A stretch of 64,000 nucleotides of DNA from Flammeovirga kamogawensis (GTDB lineage Bacteria; Bacteroidota; Bacteroidia; Cytophagales; Flammeovirgaceae), in NCBI RefSeq assembly GCF_018736065.1, contig NZ_CP076128.1, positions 2,542,001-2,606,000 of the forward strand. The letters run 5' to 3'. Below are positions 16,645-26,307 of the stretch, piece after piece. Position numbers and translations under genes: made by a program. The number at the start of each line of letters is the position of its first letter. Position 1 is the stretch's first letter. Under the pieces are notes generated by a model. It saw only the letters and a program-made list of their open reading frames with translations, searched no databases and was not told where the DNA came from.

Positions 16645-17406
16645 TTAGGCTTTTGAAGAAGAGAAAATATTGATAAAATGATAAGAATATAAATTTTCTA
16701 AATTCACCATCTCACTTATTATATATTGAGGATAATAAATAAGCTTATTAAAAGTGATGAATTTTGGCACCAAGGCTAATTTTTCTATTTGTATATTCCC
16801 CAACTTAAACTGAATGTGCTTAGTGTTATAAAATATGATAAATGGATTAACTTTAAATTTTGCGTTAAGAATGTGATCAGTATCAGATAAAATAAATTGG
16901 TCAGATTTTATTATTTCTTCATTTTTAGAAATTCCTGTTTTTGAAACTCTGTCTCATCTGAATTAGTGTTACACAAAACGTAACAATTATGAGTGATCAT
17001 CAAGAATATCAGTACACTAAGCACGCACAAAAAGATTACAGCTACTCTTTTAAATTACAAGTTGTAGACGAAGTGGAGCGAGGAGAAATAAGTATAACAG
17101 CTGCAAGACTTAGATATGATGATCGATTTTGCAGAGGATGAGTTTAATATTCCTATTAGAAAAAAGTCTTTATCCAAGCAGTTGACCAATTCAAAAAAGA
17201 AGAAAAAAATAGGCATCAAACTGACTTATGAATTATTTGGGATAGATCAACAAAATTATTATCGTTAGAATAAGAAAGTAAAAATAGCACCAAATCTACA
17301 CCTGATACTATCAATATATAGTAATCTAAATCTGTACCACTATAGATGGATTATACATAATAACATCATTCTCAAGAAAATCATTTTTATAAATTACAGT
17401 TTTCAT
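16645..17406 (-). pseudogene. 117-codon ORF split by a mini-IS insertion
   Basis: Removing the 408-bp mini-element (16950-17357) joins an upstream ATG segment (17358-17406, MKTVIYKNDFLENDVI) to a downstream open frame (16645-16949, beginning RVSKTGISKNEEIIKSD and ending IFSSSKA) in the same frame. This gives 117 codons plus a stop with no internal stop. With the element in place translation ends after 25 residues at a TAG inside it. I recognise no family in the reconstructed product, which is rich in Ile, Asn and Phe with no clear signal peptide. The exact in-frame join supports a real former gene, although the ORF is short for an AT-rich genome. Confidence 0.6.
16950..17357 (+). mobile_element. 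Internally deleted IS3-family copy (mini-IS)
   Basis: A 408-bp element with both ends of the IS at 8343-9724 but two internal deletions. It keeps the orfA start (MSDHQEYQYT...EISITAARLRY). It then jumps to the orfA 3' end (MMIDFAEDEFNIPIRKK) and the orfB beginning (TYELFGIDQQNYYR), and then to the last ~80 bp of the element. The coding sequence is broken by stops. The ends are TGTCTCATCTG at 16950 and GGATTATACA at 17357. No target duplication is visible (CTC against TAA). It could be moved only in trans. It interrupts the ORF described at 16645-17406. Confidence 0.88.
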
Positions 17407-17531
17407 ATTAAATAAATTTGCAGATCAATAAACAAACTCCTAACTTCTATAATCAAGAGGTTTTTAAATGAACATCTTGAAAAAATCAATTTCACTGACC
17501 TTAGCAAACCATTGAAACGCAAATTACAAAC

Positions 17532-19499
17532 ATGAAGCGTCTTCTTTTATTTATATCAATCGCAAGCATTATTGCTAGTTGTTCTTCTCCTTTAAGTGTT
17601 GCAGAAAAACATTTCGAGACAGGAGAATATGAACCTGCAATAAAAAAATATGAGGCTATTGCTGAAAACAATAAATATGCAAAAGAGAAACCTGAAGCAT
17701 ATTATAAAATTGCAGAAGCATATCGCCTTTCAAATCGTATATCCGAAGCTTTACCTTATTACAAAAAGGCAAAAGATAATGGTTACGAAAATATGGATAT
17801 GTATTTCTATTATGCCTACGGCTTAGAATTACAAGGTGATTATGAGAAAGCTCGAAAACTCTTTAGCAGGTATGCTAAAGAAGGTAGCGATCGTCAATTA
17901 ATCAGAAGAGCCAAAGATGAAATCAAACAAATTGATTTAGTAGACAGCCTTTCAAAGGTTGTTGACCCATTTATTGATATATCCCTTTGTGAAGCTTTAA
18001 GTAGTAACAAATCAGATTATTCTCCGTCATTTTTTAATGGCGATCTAATCTTTACTTCTACTAGAGATTCTGAAGCTGTATATCAAGGAACTGGAGAAGG
18101 ATATGCCAACTTATACCGCTACACTTTTGATAAAGCTGATAGCTGTAATGGTCAGGTAACGTTTTTTGATAGTCTAATCAATAATCCTAATTTCCATGAA
18201 GCATCTGCTACTTTTAGCAGAGATGGTAAGTTTATGATTTTTGCACGTAGCAATACGGGGCATCATAAAGAAGATTATAAAGAAGTAGATTTGTATGAAT
18301 CTCGTTTTGAAGATGGAAAATGGACTGAACCTACTATTTTAAAATTTAGTAACCCTCAATCTTGGGATGCTTGCCCTGCCCTTTCTGTAAATGGTAAAAC
18401 ACTTTATTTTGCTTCTAACCGAAAAGGTGGTTACGGCGGTATAGATATTTATAGGTCGCAACGTAATGTAAATGGCACTTGGGGTAAACCTAGAAACATG
18501 GGGCCTAAAATTAACTCTAGAGGTAATGATATGTTCCCTTATGTTGCTGCAACTGGTAAAATGTATTTTGCTTCCGATGGGCACCCAGGTTTAGGAGGTT
18601 TAGATTTATTTGAAGCATCTCGAAAAAATAAAAAAATAAAAATCAAGAATATGGGTAAGCCGTTCAACTCGTCTGCAGATGATTTTGGCTTAGTATTCTT
18701 AGAAAAAAGATTTGGTGCATTTACTTCTTCAAGGCAAGTTGGTGATGATAAATTAAATCAAGATCATATTTATTTCTTTTCAGATAAAACACCAATTGAT
18801 AAACCAATAAATTATTTCTTAGCAGGTAACTCTATTGGTGTCAAAGATACTTCTGAAGTACCTCTTGCAGGTGTTGATGTTATGCTTTTAAAACCTGATG
18901 GTTCACTTGTAGAAAAGGTACTTTCTGATGATAAAGGAAGGTACAAGTTTAAAACACAATTGGTAATGGGTGATGATTATATCTTGATTGCCCAAAAGGA
19001 GAAATATTTCCAAGATTCTGTTTATTATACAACTGCTGATAAGGAGATTGACCAAGAAGATGTTAAAGACCGACCTGAAAAAATTGTTGATTGGGTATTA
19101 GAATCAGAGGTTGATCTTACAAAAGATTTCTATGATGAATTAATTGAAGAAGGTGAAATTACTTTAAACAATATCCTTTATGATTTTGACGATTATAGAA
19201 TCCGTATTGATGCTGCTAGGGAACTAGACAAACTAGTTACATTGTTAGAACAACACCCTAATATTAGTATTGAACTTGGTTCTCATACAGATGATAGAGG
19301 ATCTGAAAAATACAATATAAAGCTATCTCAAAAAAGAGCAGAATCTGCTGTAAATTATATTATTAGTAGAGGTATTGAAAAAGATAGAATTGAAGCAAAA
19401 GGTTATGGTGAATTACTTCCTGTAATTTTTAATGCAGAAACAGAAGAAGAACATCAAGTGAACCGTAGAACAACGGTAACTTTACTTGATGAAATATAA
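17532..19499 (+). CDS. porE: PorE-like type IX secretion lipoprotein (TPR-PD40-CRD-OmpA)
   Basis: A 655-residue lipoprotein: signal peptide with lipobox ending at C17 (IIASC), TPR repeats (~22-130), a PD40/WD40-like beta-propeller (~150-405, with SYSP-like and LYFASNRKGGYGG.DIY repeats), a carboxypeptidase-regulatory-like domain (~425-505) and a C-terminal OmpA peptidoglycan-binding domain (~540-655; ELGSHTDDRGS, LSQKRAESA, GYGE, NRRTTV). This domain order is that of PorE (PG1058) of Porphyromonas gingivalis, an outer-membrane-anchored T9SS component that binds peptidoglycan. The same order also occurs in paralogues, so the exact T9SS role is inferred. It is a single-gene unit closed by a strong terminator. 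Confidence 0.82.
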   Translation: MKRLLLFISIASIIASCSSPLSVAEKHFETGEYEPAIKKYEAIAENNKYAKEKPEAYYKIAEAYRLSNRISEALPYYKKAKDNGYENMDMYFYYAYGLELQGDYEKARKLFSRYAKEGSDRQLIRRAKDEIKQIDLVDSLSKVVDPFIDISLCEALSSNKSDYSPSFFNGDLIFTSTRDSEAVYQGTGEGYANLYRYTFDKADSCNGQVTFFDSLINNPNFHEASATFSRDGKFMIFARSNTGHHKEDYKEVDLYESRFEDGKWTEPTILKFSNPQSWDACPALSVNGKTLYFASNRKGGYGGIDIYRSQRNVNGTWGKPRNMGPKINSRGNDMFPYVAATGKMYFASDGHPGLGGLDLFEASRKNKKIKIKNMGKPFNSSADDFGLVFLEKRFGAFTSSRQVGDDKLNQDHIYFFSDKTPIDKPINYFLAGNSIGVKDTSEVPLAGVDVMLLKPDGSLVEKVLSDDKGRYKFKTQLVMGDDYILIAQKEKYFQDSVYYTTADKEIDQEDVKDRPEKIVDWVLESEVDLTKDFYDELIEEGEITLNNILYDFDDYRIRIDAARELDKLVTLLEQHPNISIELGSHTDDRGSEKYNIKLSQKRAESAVNYIISRGIEKDRIEAKGYGELLPVIFNAETEEEHQVNRRTTVTLLDEI

Positions 19500-19512
19500 A
19501 AGTTGCATTCGT

Positions 19513-19552
19513 AAAAAAGTCCTCTTGAAGTAAATTCAAGAGGACTTTTTTT
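19513..19552. terminator. Bidirectional terminator between porE and the DUF3857 operon
   Basis: A perfect stem AAAAAAGTCCTCTTGAA and complement with a short AT-rich loop and T tract. The stop codon of the convergent gene (complement of TTA at 19551-19553) overlaps the end of the T tract. Confidence 0.93.
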
Positions 19553-21476
19553 ATTCAACATCTTTTGTAGTGCCTTGACTGGCATTTTTTAGCCAAAAAC
19601 GTTCTGTATCAGCTTTCTTTATTTTAGTTCTAAAAGCATAATAGTCTTTATATCTACTTGCTTCAAATTCTCCTTTATTAGTAATAAATTCTCTTTTATA
19701 AAGATAAACAGAAGTTGATACCTTAGTAAAAGATGATCTGTAAGAGCCAAAATCAGAAAGAATCTCTTTTGATGTTGGTAATTCTTCAATTGATGTACCT
19801 TCTGGTAAATGAAATTCTATCTCATCAACATCTTTGTAATCATATTTTAACCTAAAAGCCAATTTTCTTGATCTGTATTTTTTAGGTAAACCATAATCTC
19901 CATAATAAGGAAATAAGGGAATTAGTTTACCTTCTGATATCTCTTTTCCAAAATCTTTGACCTCTACAACATAAGCTAATGTAGCAGAAGGATCAGGATA
20001 AGATTTATCGATATCAATTGACAGGTTTACAAGTTCTGATGTAGTTAAAGCATAACTTCTTAGAAAACGTTCTCTCAATTCTTTATCAGATAATTGTTCC
20101 CAATGAGAGAAATTACCAAATTGATACCCTTTCCCTACTAAGTCACCTTCTACAAGTGCCCCTCCATTATTATTTATTTTTACTATTGATTTTCGAGTTT
20201 GCAAATTATCATCCACTCCATAAGATGTAGTATTTACTAATTTACTATGTCCTTCCTCAATCAATAATGCTTTTCTATTCCCCGTAAATTTACCTAAATA
20301 CCCAAAAGGAGTAGTTTGACTAGTACATTCTAACCAAACCGTATCTGCAACAGTTGGTAAACATAAAATTGCATGATTAAATTGAGTACCCACCATTTCA
20401 ACATCTACTTTTGTCGGGTTTCTACCACCGTAAATTATTGCATACCTACTTTCGACCCCAACCTCTTTAAGTAGGGTGTACATATAATTTGAAAGACCTT
20501 TACAGTCTCCATAACTCTTTGTATCTACTTGCAAAGAATTAGCAGGTTTTAAACCACCGATTCCCAGTTGAACACTTATATAACGCACTTTATTTTGAAG
20601 ATAATTATATACTATCTGTGCTTTTTCTAAGTCTGTTGAAGCATCTTTTGTAAGCTCTTTAATTTCTACTTTGGTTTCATCACTTAAATCCCAAGTTCCT
20701 TTATTTAGTGAATAAATATAATCTCCAAACGAGGTCCATGTATCTAACCTTCCTTTTGTTTTTTCATATTCAAAACCATAAGGTTGAACTTCTACACTTG
20801 GAAAAAGTTCATACATGGGTAAATGCATTACTTCTGGTTTTAAAATTGGTAAGTTATTTACAGACCAGTTATAAACTTCACGACCATCTTTTTCCGAAAA
20901 ATCTGCTTTATCTACACCTTTTATTTTCTGTCTAAATTTAAATCCTTTTGGTATGTCAAAAGTATAAGAAGATGACAGTACGTATTGTTTAAAATCAGAA
21001 ACAGGGTACCACGTAGGATAACTAAAAAGGCCTGAATACTTTTTGGTGTAAGAGTATTCTAATATAACTGGGTATGTTGTTAAAGTAGGGTCTACATACA
21101 AAACACGACCATCTGTAACACTTACTGACCCACTGCTTTCTGTACTTCTATCTATAATATCAGTTGATTTAAACTTCTTTGGCTTCTTATATCCACTTTG
21201 ATAGATGGAACCTTCAAAATCTGTAACACTAGAAGAGTTATCATAAAAGACAACCATTTGTGCCTCATCTTTACCTTCCTTATTTAAAATAACAATCTTC
21301 TTAGTAAAAGATAACTCTGCAGACCCTTCATCAAGTATTGTAAAGTGAGTAGCTGAAGAAAGAATCACACTATTTGCCCCTTTAATTAAGTTCGGGTCAA
21401 TACCATCTAATGATTGAGCATTTAGTTGCCCAATCATTAATAGTAGTATAGCTATTATAAACTGTTTCTTCATCAT
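19551..21476 (-). CDS. DUF3857 / transglutaminase-like periplasmic protein (active-site intact)
   Basis: A 641-residue protein with a signal peptide (1-20, ending LNAQ), an N-terminal DUF3857 beta-rich domain (~50-250) and a transglutaminase-like domain (~270-400). The transglutaminase nucleophile Cys is present in YGDCKGLSNYM (~324) and the His in QFNHAILCLP (~367). The third acidic position is in WLECTS. A C-terminal beta domain follows. The family acts in the periplasm or envelope, and a peptide-bond or crosslink-directed activity is presumed. It is translated immediately after its partner at 21478-23466 with a 1-bp gap, so the two are probably made together. The substrate is unknown. Confidence 0.86.
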   Translation of the reverse strand: MMKKQFIIAILLLMIGQLNAQSLDGIDPNLIKGANSVILSSATHFTILDEGSAELSFTKKIVILNKEGKDEAQMVVFYDNSSSVTDFEGSIYQSGYKKPKKFKSTDIIDRSTESSGSVSVTDGRVLYVDPTLTTYPVILEYSYTKKYSGLFSYPTWYPVSDFKQYVLSSSYTFDIPKGFKFRQKIKGVDKADFSEKDGREVYNWSVNNLPILKPEVMHLPMYELFPSVEVQPYGFEYEKTKGRLDTWTSFGDYIYSLNKGTWDLSDETKVEIKELTKDASTDLEKAQIVYNYLQNKVRYISVQLGIGGLKPANSLQVDTKSYGDCKGLSNYMYTLLKEVGVESRYAIIYGGRNPTKVDVEMVGTQFNHAILCLPTVADTVWLECTSQTTPFGYLGKFTGNRKALLIEEGHSKLVNTTSYGVDDNLQTRKSIVKINNNGGALVEGDLVGKGYQFGNFSHWEQLSDKELRERFLRSYALTTSELVNLSIDIDKSYPDPSATLAYVVEVKDFGKEISEGKLIPLFPYYGDYGLPKKYRSRKLAFRLKYDYKDVDEIEFHLPEGTSIEELPTSKEILSDFGSYRSSFTKVSTSVYLYKREFITNKGEFEASRYKDYYAFRTKIKKADTERFWLKNASQGTTKDVE

Positions 21477-21477
21477 A

Positions 21478-23466
21478 TTATTGAATTTGAGTAAGTTCTA
21501 ATGGCATCTTTTGGATTGAGTATGCTTTTTCAAAGAAAGTCTTCAAAATAGTATATTCATCTGTATTAAAAACTAGTCTATTTAATTCAAAGTCAATAAG
21601 AAAAGTAAGTAAATTATTATTCTTAACTATCTGATACCTAAACTTGCCACCTTTATTAGGTAATACCATTTGTTGAGGTCTTGGTAAATCCACTACATCA
21701 AATCCTTCAGGTAATTCAACCTGAAATGTATATTTTCTATCGATACTATATGGAAGTTCTACAGGGTACAGTCTTTTTTCTTGAGTAAAAGGATTTTCAC
21801 TTAAGTTTATTAAGAACATTGGATTAAAGATAAATTTATCACCTACTTTTTCAATAACATTTTCTACTTCAAAATTATAGTTCTCAATAGCTTTCTCGTA
21901 CATATTAGAAGCACCTTGTTTTTCATAGTCAGAAATTGAAAGCCCAATAACATCTTCTTCTAAAGAAGTTAAATATTCTTCTTCATCATTTCCATTCACA
22001 TCTTCTCTCCAATCAATAGCAGCATATCCTTTATAACTAACTATTTTATTTCCCTCCACACCTAAATCAGGATTTATTTTCATCTTCATTCGAATACTAA
22101 TATCATCTTTTACAGTTGGATTGATAGCTATAAATTGTCCATTTATATGATCGTTGTTAGACATTAAAACACCTTGATAATTTAATGCTCTTTCAGGGAG
22201 AACTCCAAAAGGTGTAGATTTAGAAGTAGCATCTAAAATAATTTTATTTCCATCAATAGAAGCAACAGCCATTACATAAATCAATTGTGATTTTTCTGCT
22301 GACCCTCTAACAATTTTACCATATTTTCTAGTACTACCGTACAAAGGAGAAGTAGTTATTCCAACTTTATTTAAGGCACCAATTAATAATAAATTAATAT
22401 CAACAACATTCCCTTTTTTATCCATATAACTCTTTCTTAATGGACTACTTTTATACCTTCCATAATCACCGTCCCATGTCATACGAGATTGAATTAATGT
22501 ATAAACTAAAACTGCACGTTCTGTTTTATCTTCTGTTTTAGCCATTATCGCTTCTAATTCATCTTTCATAAAACCAACACTAATAGAAGACGTTCCGTTA
22601 TAAACAGATCTACGAATATCATCTAAAACTACTGGCCATGATGTTGTATGAGGTTTCATTCCAAAGTCTGATGACTTAAGTTCAATCTTTAACTTAGCTA
22701 AGTAATCATAAGGTGATGTTATCAATGGCTCAGGCTTAAATGCTGGAATATTTTCAGCTCTCCACTTTCTAATATTTACTGTCATTGATTGTGACTCAGA
22801 ATTTACTCGTATTTGTTGAGTAGAAACTTCTGATTTTAATTCTGGTATTTGATAATATCTAGAATTAATCACTTTATATTCAAAGTAATTTAAAGTTCTC
22901 ATAACAAAACTACTCACAAGAACTGGTATATCTTTTTGAGCAACCCAACTATCAGGAGAATACACATAACTTGATGTCAAAAGGTAAGAGTATTCTATTA
23001 TTGAGCCCACTTTCACATTAGGTAAATGTATTTTTTTATTTGTTCGTTCTTCTGTCACTTTTTCTACATGAACCATACTTGGTTTGAACTTTTCCTTTAC
23101 AACTTTACCGTTAACTAAGTTATATACAGCTCCTTTAATAGAACTAATAGATTCTCCATCTCCACTAGATTCGTAAGTTGAAAGCACAATATTTGCTTGA
23201 TCTAGCCCCTCTTTCTTTAATATTTTTATACGAACGTGCTTTTTAAGTTTATATACAAGTCCGTTTCCTCCTATATCAAACGACATATCTCCAAAATCTC
23301 CAATAATTAGAGCATTGGCAGAAGTATCCGCTTCATAAGTAGTCATTTTAAGATTTTCTGTAGAGATTTTCCCAAAGTTCAATTTTTTAGGAAGTGTTTG
23401 TGCGTAAGAATGCCCACTTATTACAAAGAATAAGAGCATTAATAATAGTCTGCTTTTTGTATTCAT
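21478..23466 (-). CDS. DUF3857 protein with degenerate transglutaminase domain
   Basis: A 662-residue paralogue of the downstream gene. It has a signal peptide (1-22, ending SYAQ), a DUF3857 domain (~45-260) and a transglutaminase fold (~280-420). The segment aligned with the Cys motif reads GNVVDINLLLIGALNKVG, without Cys, and the His segment reads QLIYVMAVASID, without His; only the Asp region (IILDATSKSTPFG) remains. It is therefore probably not an enzyme by the usual mechanism and may act as a binding or regulatory partner of the intact paralogue, with which it forms a two-gene operon. DUF3857 pairs of this kind are common in Bacteroidota; their role is not established. Confidence 0.85.
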   Translation of the reverse strand: MNTKSRLLLMLLFFVISGHSYAQTLPKKLNFGKISTENLKMTTYEADTSANALIIGDFGDMSFDIGGNGLVYKLKKHVRIKILKKEGLDQANIVLSTYESSGDGESISSIKGAVYNLVNGKVVKEKFKPSMVHVEKVTEERTNKKIHLPNVKVGSIIEYSYLLTSSYVYSPDSWVAQKDIPVLVSSFVMRTLNYFEYKVINSRYYQIPELKSEVSTQQIRVNSESQSMTVNIRKWRAENIPAFKPEPLITSPYDYLAKLKIELKSSDFGMKPHTTSWPVVLDDIRRSVYNGTSSISVGFMKDELEAIMAKTEDKTERAVLVYTLIQSRMTWDGDYGRYKSSPLRKSYMDKKGNVVDINLLLIGALNKVGITTSPLYGSTRKYGKIVRGSAEKSQLIYVMAVASIDGNKIILDATSKSTPFGVLPERALNYQGVLMSNNDHINGQFIAINPTVKDDISIRMKMKINPDLGVEGNKIVSYKGYAAIDWREDVNGNDEEEYLTSLEEDVIGLSISDYEKQGASNMYEKAIENYNFEVENVIEKVGDKFIFNPMFLINLSENPFTQEKRLYPVELPYSIDRKYTFQVELPEGFDVVDLPRPQQMVLPNKGGKFRYQIVKNNNLLTFLIDFELNRLVFNTDEYTILKTFFEKAYSIQKMPLELTQIQ

Positions 23467-23847
23467 GATTTAGTTATTTTTAGTTTTCATTTTAAGTAAT
23501 CATAACCACCTTTTCTCCTTATTTCTAGGTAAAAAATAAATTGTTTAACTCTAAAATATACTATCTATCAAAAGTTTGCTTGTTTTTAGTAAAAGTAATA
23601 TTGTTAGAATTAAGAGTTTATTTTTTGCTAATATTTCTATTCAGTCGAGTAAAAAGTTCTATAATAAATATCGAAAGTTTTTAAGCTAATTTTCTAGTTC
23701 TTACATCTTTTGAGGAAGTAAACTCTAGTATTATAAATTACTAGTGAAAGTGTTTTTTATATATATCACTAAAAATATAATAGTTACAAATAACACTATT
23801 CTTTTTAAATTTCCGAAGGGATCAATATTTTTCTTTAAGTATTATTA
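23467..23847. other. Gene-free AT-rich stretch
   Basis: About 380 bp between the GNAT gene and the DUF3857 operon, both on the minus strand. It must hold the DUF3857 promoter and the 3' end of nothing recognisable. I see no ORF, no strong hairpin and no repeat. Confidence 0.5.
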
Positions 23848-24573
23848 TTAATTATTTTCCAATACTCTATAAGTTTGTAATTCACCATAAGGCTTGAATC
23901 CTAATTTTTCATATATTGGTTTCCCCATAAGAGAAGCATTTAATACACAATAATTTGATTTATATCTTTTAGCTTCAATTATTAACCTTTCTGTAATACT
24001 TTTCCCAATTCCTTTTCCTCTTCCTTCTGGTAATGTCCCTATCATATGCAAGCCTGCATTGTTAGAAGCATCAATAAATATCATTCCGCATCCAAGATAT
24101 TTATTATTCAACTTGTATAAGAATAGCTTAATTTTATTTGACTGTTCAATAATCTGAGCTATCACTTTCTTGTCTACATAATAACCAAAAGAAGCAGATG
24201 CTGTACTTGCAAAACCTTCAATATCATTTTTTGAAGTTACTTCTATAATATTGGGGTTTGCTTTAAGTTTATCAAATTCAGAGCTTAAATTTAAAGCCAT
24301 ATTAAGTTGACCAAATACAAGCTTTAGATTTGTATTTTTATTAAGAGTATTTGGTTTTTCTACTGTTAGTACTGCTGGTAATTTTGCTTCTCTACTTAAT
24401 TGAATTATTGTAGAAAAACCATCCTCATTAGTATGAATATCAAATATTCTATTGGGCCAATCAGAATCTGTAATTTCTATAGATTTGTAATTTTTACTAA
24501 TATTTAATTTGTGGAGTGAGTTACCTATTTCTTCCCAAAACTCAAATAAATTATTCGTTATTTCCTTATTCAT
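23848..24573 (-). CDS. GNAT-family N-acetyltransferase
   Basis: A 241-residue protein. The C-terminal half (~105-241) is a GNAT domain: the acetyl-CoA pyrophosphate-binding loop RGKGIGKS follows the beta-4 strand LHMIGTLPE, and motif B ends with NASLMGKPIYEKLGFKPYGE. The N-terminal ~100 residues (EFWEEIGNS...DSDWPNRIF) are an extra domain seen in some GNAT proteins of this size. The acceptor is unknown. It is monocistronic, separated from menB by a terminator. Confidence 0.85.
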   Translation of the reverse strand: MNKEITNNLFEFWEEIGNSLHKLNISKNYKSIEITDSDWPNRIFDIHTNEDGFSTIIQLSREAKLPAVLTVEKPNTLNKNTNLKLVFGQLNMALNLSSEFDKLKANPNIIEVTSKNDIEGFASTASASFGYYVDKKVIAQIIEQSNKIKLFLYKLNNKYLGCGMIFIDASNNAGLHMIGTLPEGRGKGIGKSITERLIIEAKRYKSNYCVLNASLMGKPIYEKLGFKPYGELQTYRVLENN

Positions 24574-24626
24574 ATTATTCTTTTTTTGAATCTCTTTCTC
24601 ATTTATGTCCTAATAATAATTTAGAA

Positions 24627-24670
24627 AAAAATAAGCAGTTAAATATGGAATTACCTAACTGCTTATTTTT
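24627..24670 (-). terminator. Terminator downstream of menB
   Basis: A perfect 13-bp stem AAATAAGCAGTTA / TAACTGCTTATTT. On the minus strand it is followed by a T tract. It lies 25 bp after the menB stop and ends transcription before the GNAT gene. Confidence 0.88.
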
Positions 24671-24692
24671 ATTATTTTATCTAGAAATCGAT

Positions 24693-25535
24693 CTAAGGAA
24701 ATTTAGGGAAGTCTGAAAAGTCTCTTTTTCTTTTTTCTAAGAATGCATTTCTACCTTCAACAGCCTCGTCTGTACCGTAAGCTAATCGAGTTGCCTCTCC
24801 TGCATACACTTGTTGTCCAACTAATCCGTCATCAATTAAATTGAAACCGAACTTAAGCATTTTGATTGCTGTAGGACTTTTAGTCATAATTTCTTGAGCC
24901 CAATCATAAGCAACTTGCTCTAGCTCCTCATGTGGTACAACTTTATTCACCATACCCATTTCAAAAGCTTCTTGAGATGAATATTCAGCCCCTAAAAAGA
25001 AGATTTCTCTTGCTCTCTTTTGGCCAACTTGACGTGCTAAATATGCTGAACCAAAGCCACCGTCAAAGCTAGCTACATCAGCATCAGTTTGCTTAAATTT
25101 ACCATGTTCTTTACTTGCAATCGTTAAATCACAAACAACATGTAAACTATGGCCACCACCAACAGCCCATCCTGGAACTACTGCAATAACCACTTTATTC
25201 ATAAACCTAATCTGACGTTGAACATCAAGAATATTAAATCTATTAATACCGTTTGCACCTTTATACCCAGTAGTTGATCTTACACGTTGATCTCCACCTG
25301 AGCAAAATGCCCATCCTCCATCTTTCTCAGAAGGTCCTTCTCCGGTAATTAAAACAACACCTATTTCTTGACTTTCATGGCAAATAATTAACGCTTCCCA
25401 TAATTCATCAACTGTTTTTGGTGTGAATGCATTACGACATTCAGGTCTATTAAATGCTATTCTTGCAACACCATTCAACGTTTTGAAGGTTATTTCCTCG
25501 TATTCTTTTTCTGTTTTCCACTCAAGATTTGCCAT
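24693..25535 (-). CDS. menB: 1,4-dihydroxy-2-naphthoyl-CoA synthase
   Basis: A 280-residue crotonase-fold enzyme that cyclises o-succinylbenzoyl-CoA in menaquinone synthesis. The family-specific segments WAFCSGGDQRVRS (oxyanion hole and substrate loop), GWAVGGGHSLHVVCDLTIAS, TDADVASFDGGFGSAYLARQ and KMLKFGFNL are all present, and the length is normal. Other men genes are not adjacent. It lies 58 bp downstream of the thioredoxin-reductase fusion gene on the same strand and may be cotranscribed with it. Confidence 0.96.
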   Translation of the reverse strand: MANLEWKTEKEYEEITFKTLNGVARIAFNRPECRNAFTPKTVDELWEALIICHESQEIGVVLITGEGPSEKDGGWAFCSGGDQRVRSTTGYKGANGINRFNILDVQRQIRFMNKVVIAVVPGWAVGGGHSLHVVCDLTIASKEHGKFKQTDADVASFDGGFGSAYLARQVGQKRAREIFFLGAEYSSQEAFEMGMVNKVVPHEELEQVAYDWAQEIMTKSPTAIKMLKFGFNLIDDGLVGQQVYAGEATRLAYGTDEAVEGRNAFLEKRKRDFSDFPKFP

Positions 25536-25593
25536 TGCTCTATTTTTGTATTTTATGTCTTACAAATGTAAGTACTATCCAATTAATTTCGCT

Positions 25594-26190
25594 TTATTTT
25601 AAGAAGTTTCTTATTCCATAACTTGCTAAAACACCTTCTCCTGTGGCTGCTGCAACTTGAGCTATGGCACCTTCTCTACAATCTCCCGCTGCAAAGATTC
25701 CACCTACTGACGTTTCTGCTAAGCCAGTCGTTTTTATAAATCCTCTCTCATCTAAATCAATTAATTCTTTAAAAGGAGTTGTATTTGGTATCAACCCTAT
25801 AAAAATAAAAACACCATCTGCAGAGATTAACTCTTCTTCATTAGAATCATTATCTCTAACTTTTAATGATTGGAAGGTTTCATTTTCGCTAGCAATAAAT
25901 TCTATTGGTGTTTTATTTAAGTAGGTAGAAATATTATCAATTGTTTCTAACTTTTCTACGTAAGTTTTTGATGCTGAGAACTCACTTGAGCGATGAACAA
26001 TTTTAACTGATTTACAAAAACCAGCTAAAAATATACCTTCTTCTAATGCAGAATTTCCTCCTCCTACAACAATAATATCTTTATCTCTATAAAATGCCCC
26101 ATCGCAGGTAGCACAAAAGTGAATACCTGATCCCACTAATTCTTTCTCATTAGGTATGCCTAATAAACGGTATGTAGAACCTGTAGACAA
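25594..26190 (-). CDS. C-terminal fragment of the thioredoxin reductase fusion
   Basis: The part after the in-frame stop: redox-active CATC, the NADPH domain and the C-terminal FAD motif. The first possible start (TTG at 26190) lies inside the fold, within STGSTYRL, and has no obvious translation signal. It lacks the N-terminal FAD-binding GGGAAG, so it is unlikely to be active by itself. Confidence 0.5.
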   Translation of the reverse strand: MSTGSTYRLLGIPNEKELVGSGIHFCATCDGAFYRDKDIIVVGGGNSALEEGIFLAGFCKSVKIVHRSSEFSASKTYVEKLETIDNISTYLNKTPIEFIASENETFQSLKVRDNDSNEEELISADGVFIFIGLIPNTTPFKELIDLDERGFIKTTGLAETSVGGIFAAGDCREGAIAQVAAATGEGVLASYGIRNFLK

Positions 26191-26307
26191 TACAACTGTT
26201 TTACTTAAAAAAGTTGTACTCTTTGTTTCTACATTAAATAAATCATCTTTCTTAAGGATAGAAACTACTTCTTCGCCGGTTTTAATCTCTGCTCCATAAG
26301 TTTTTGC

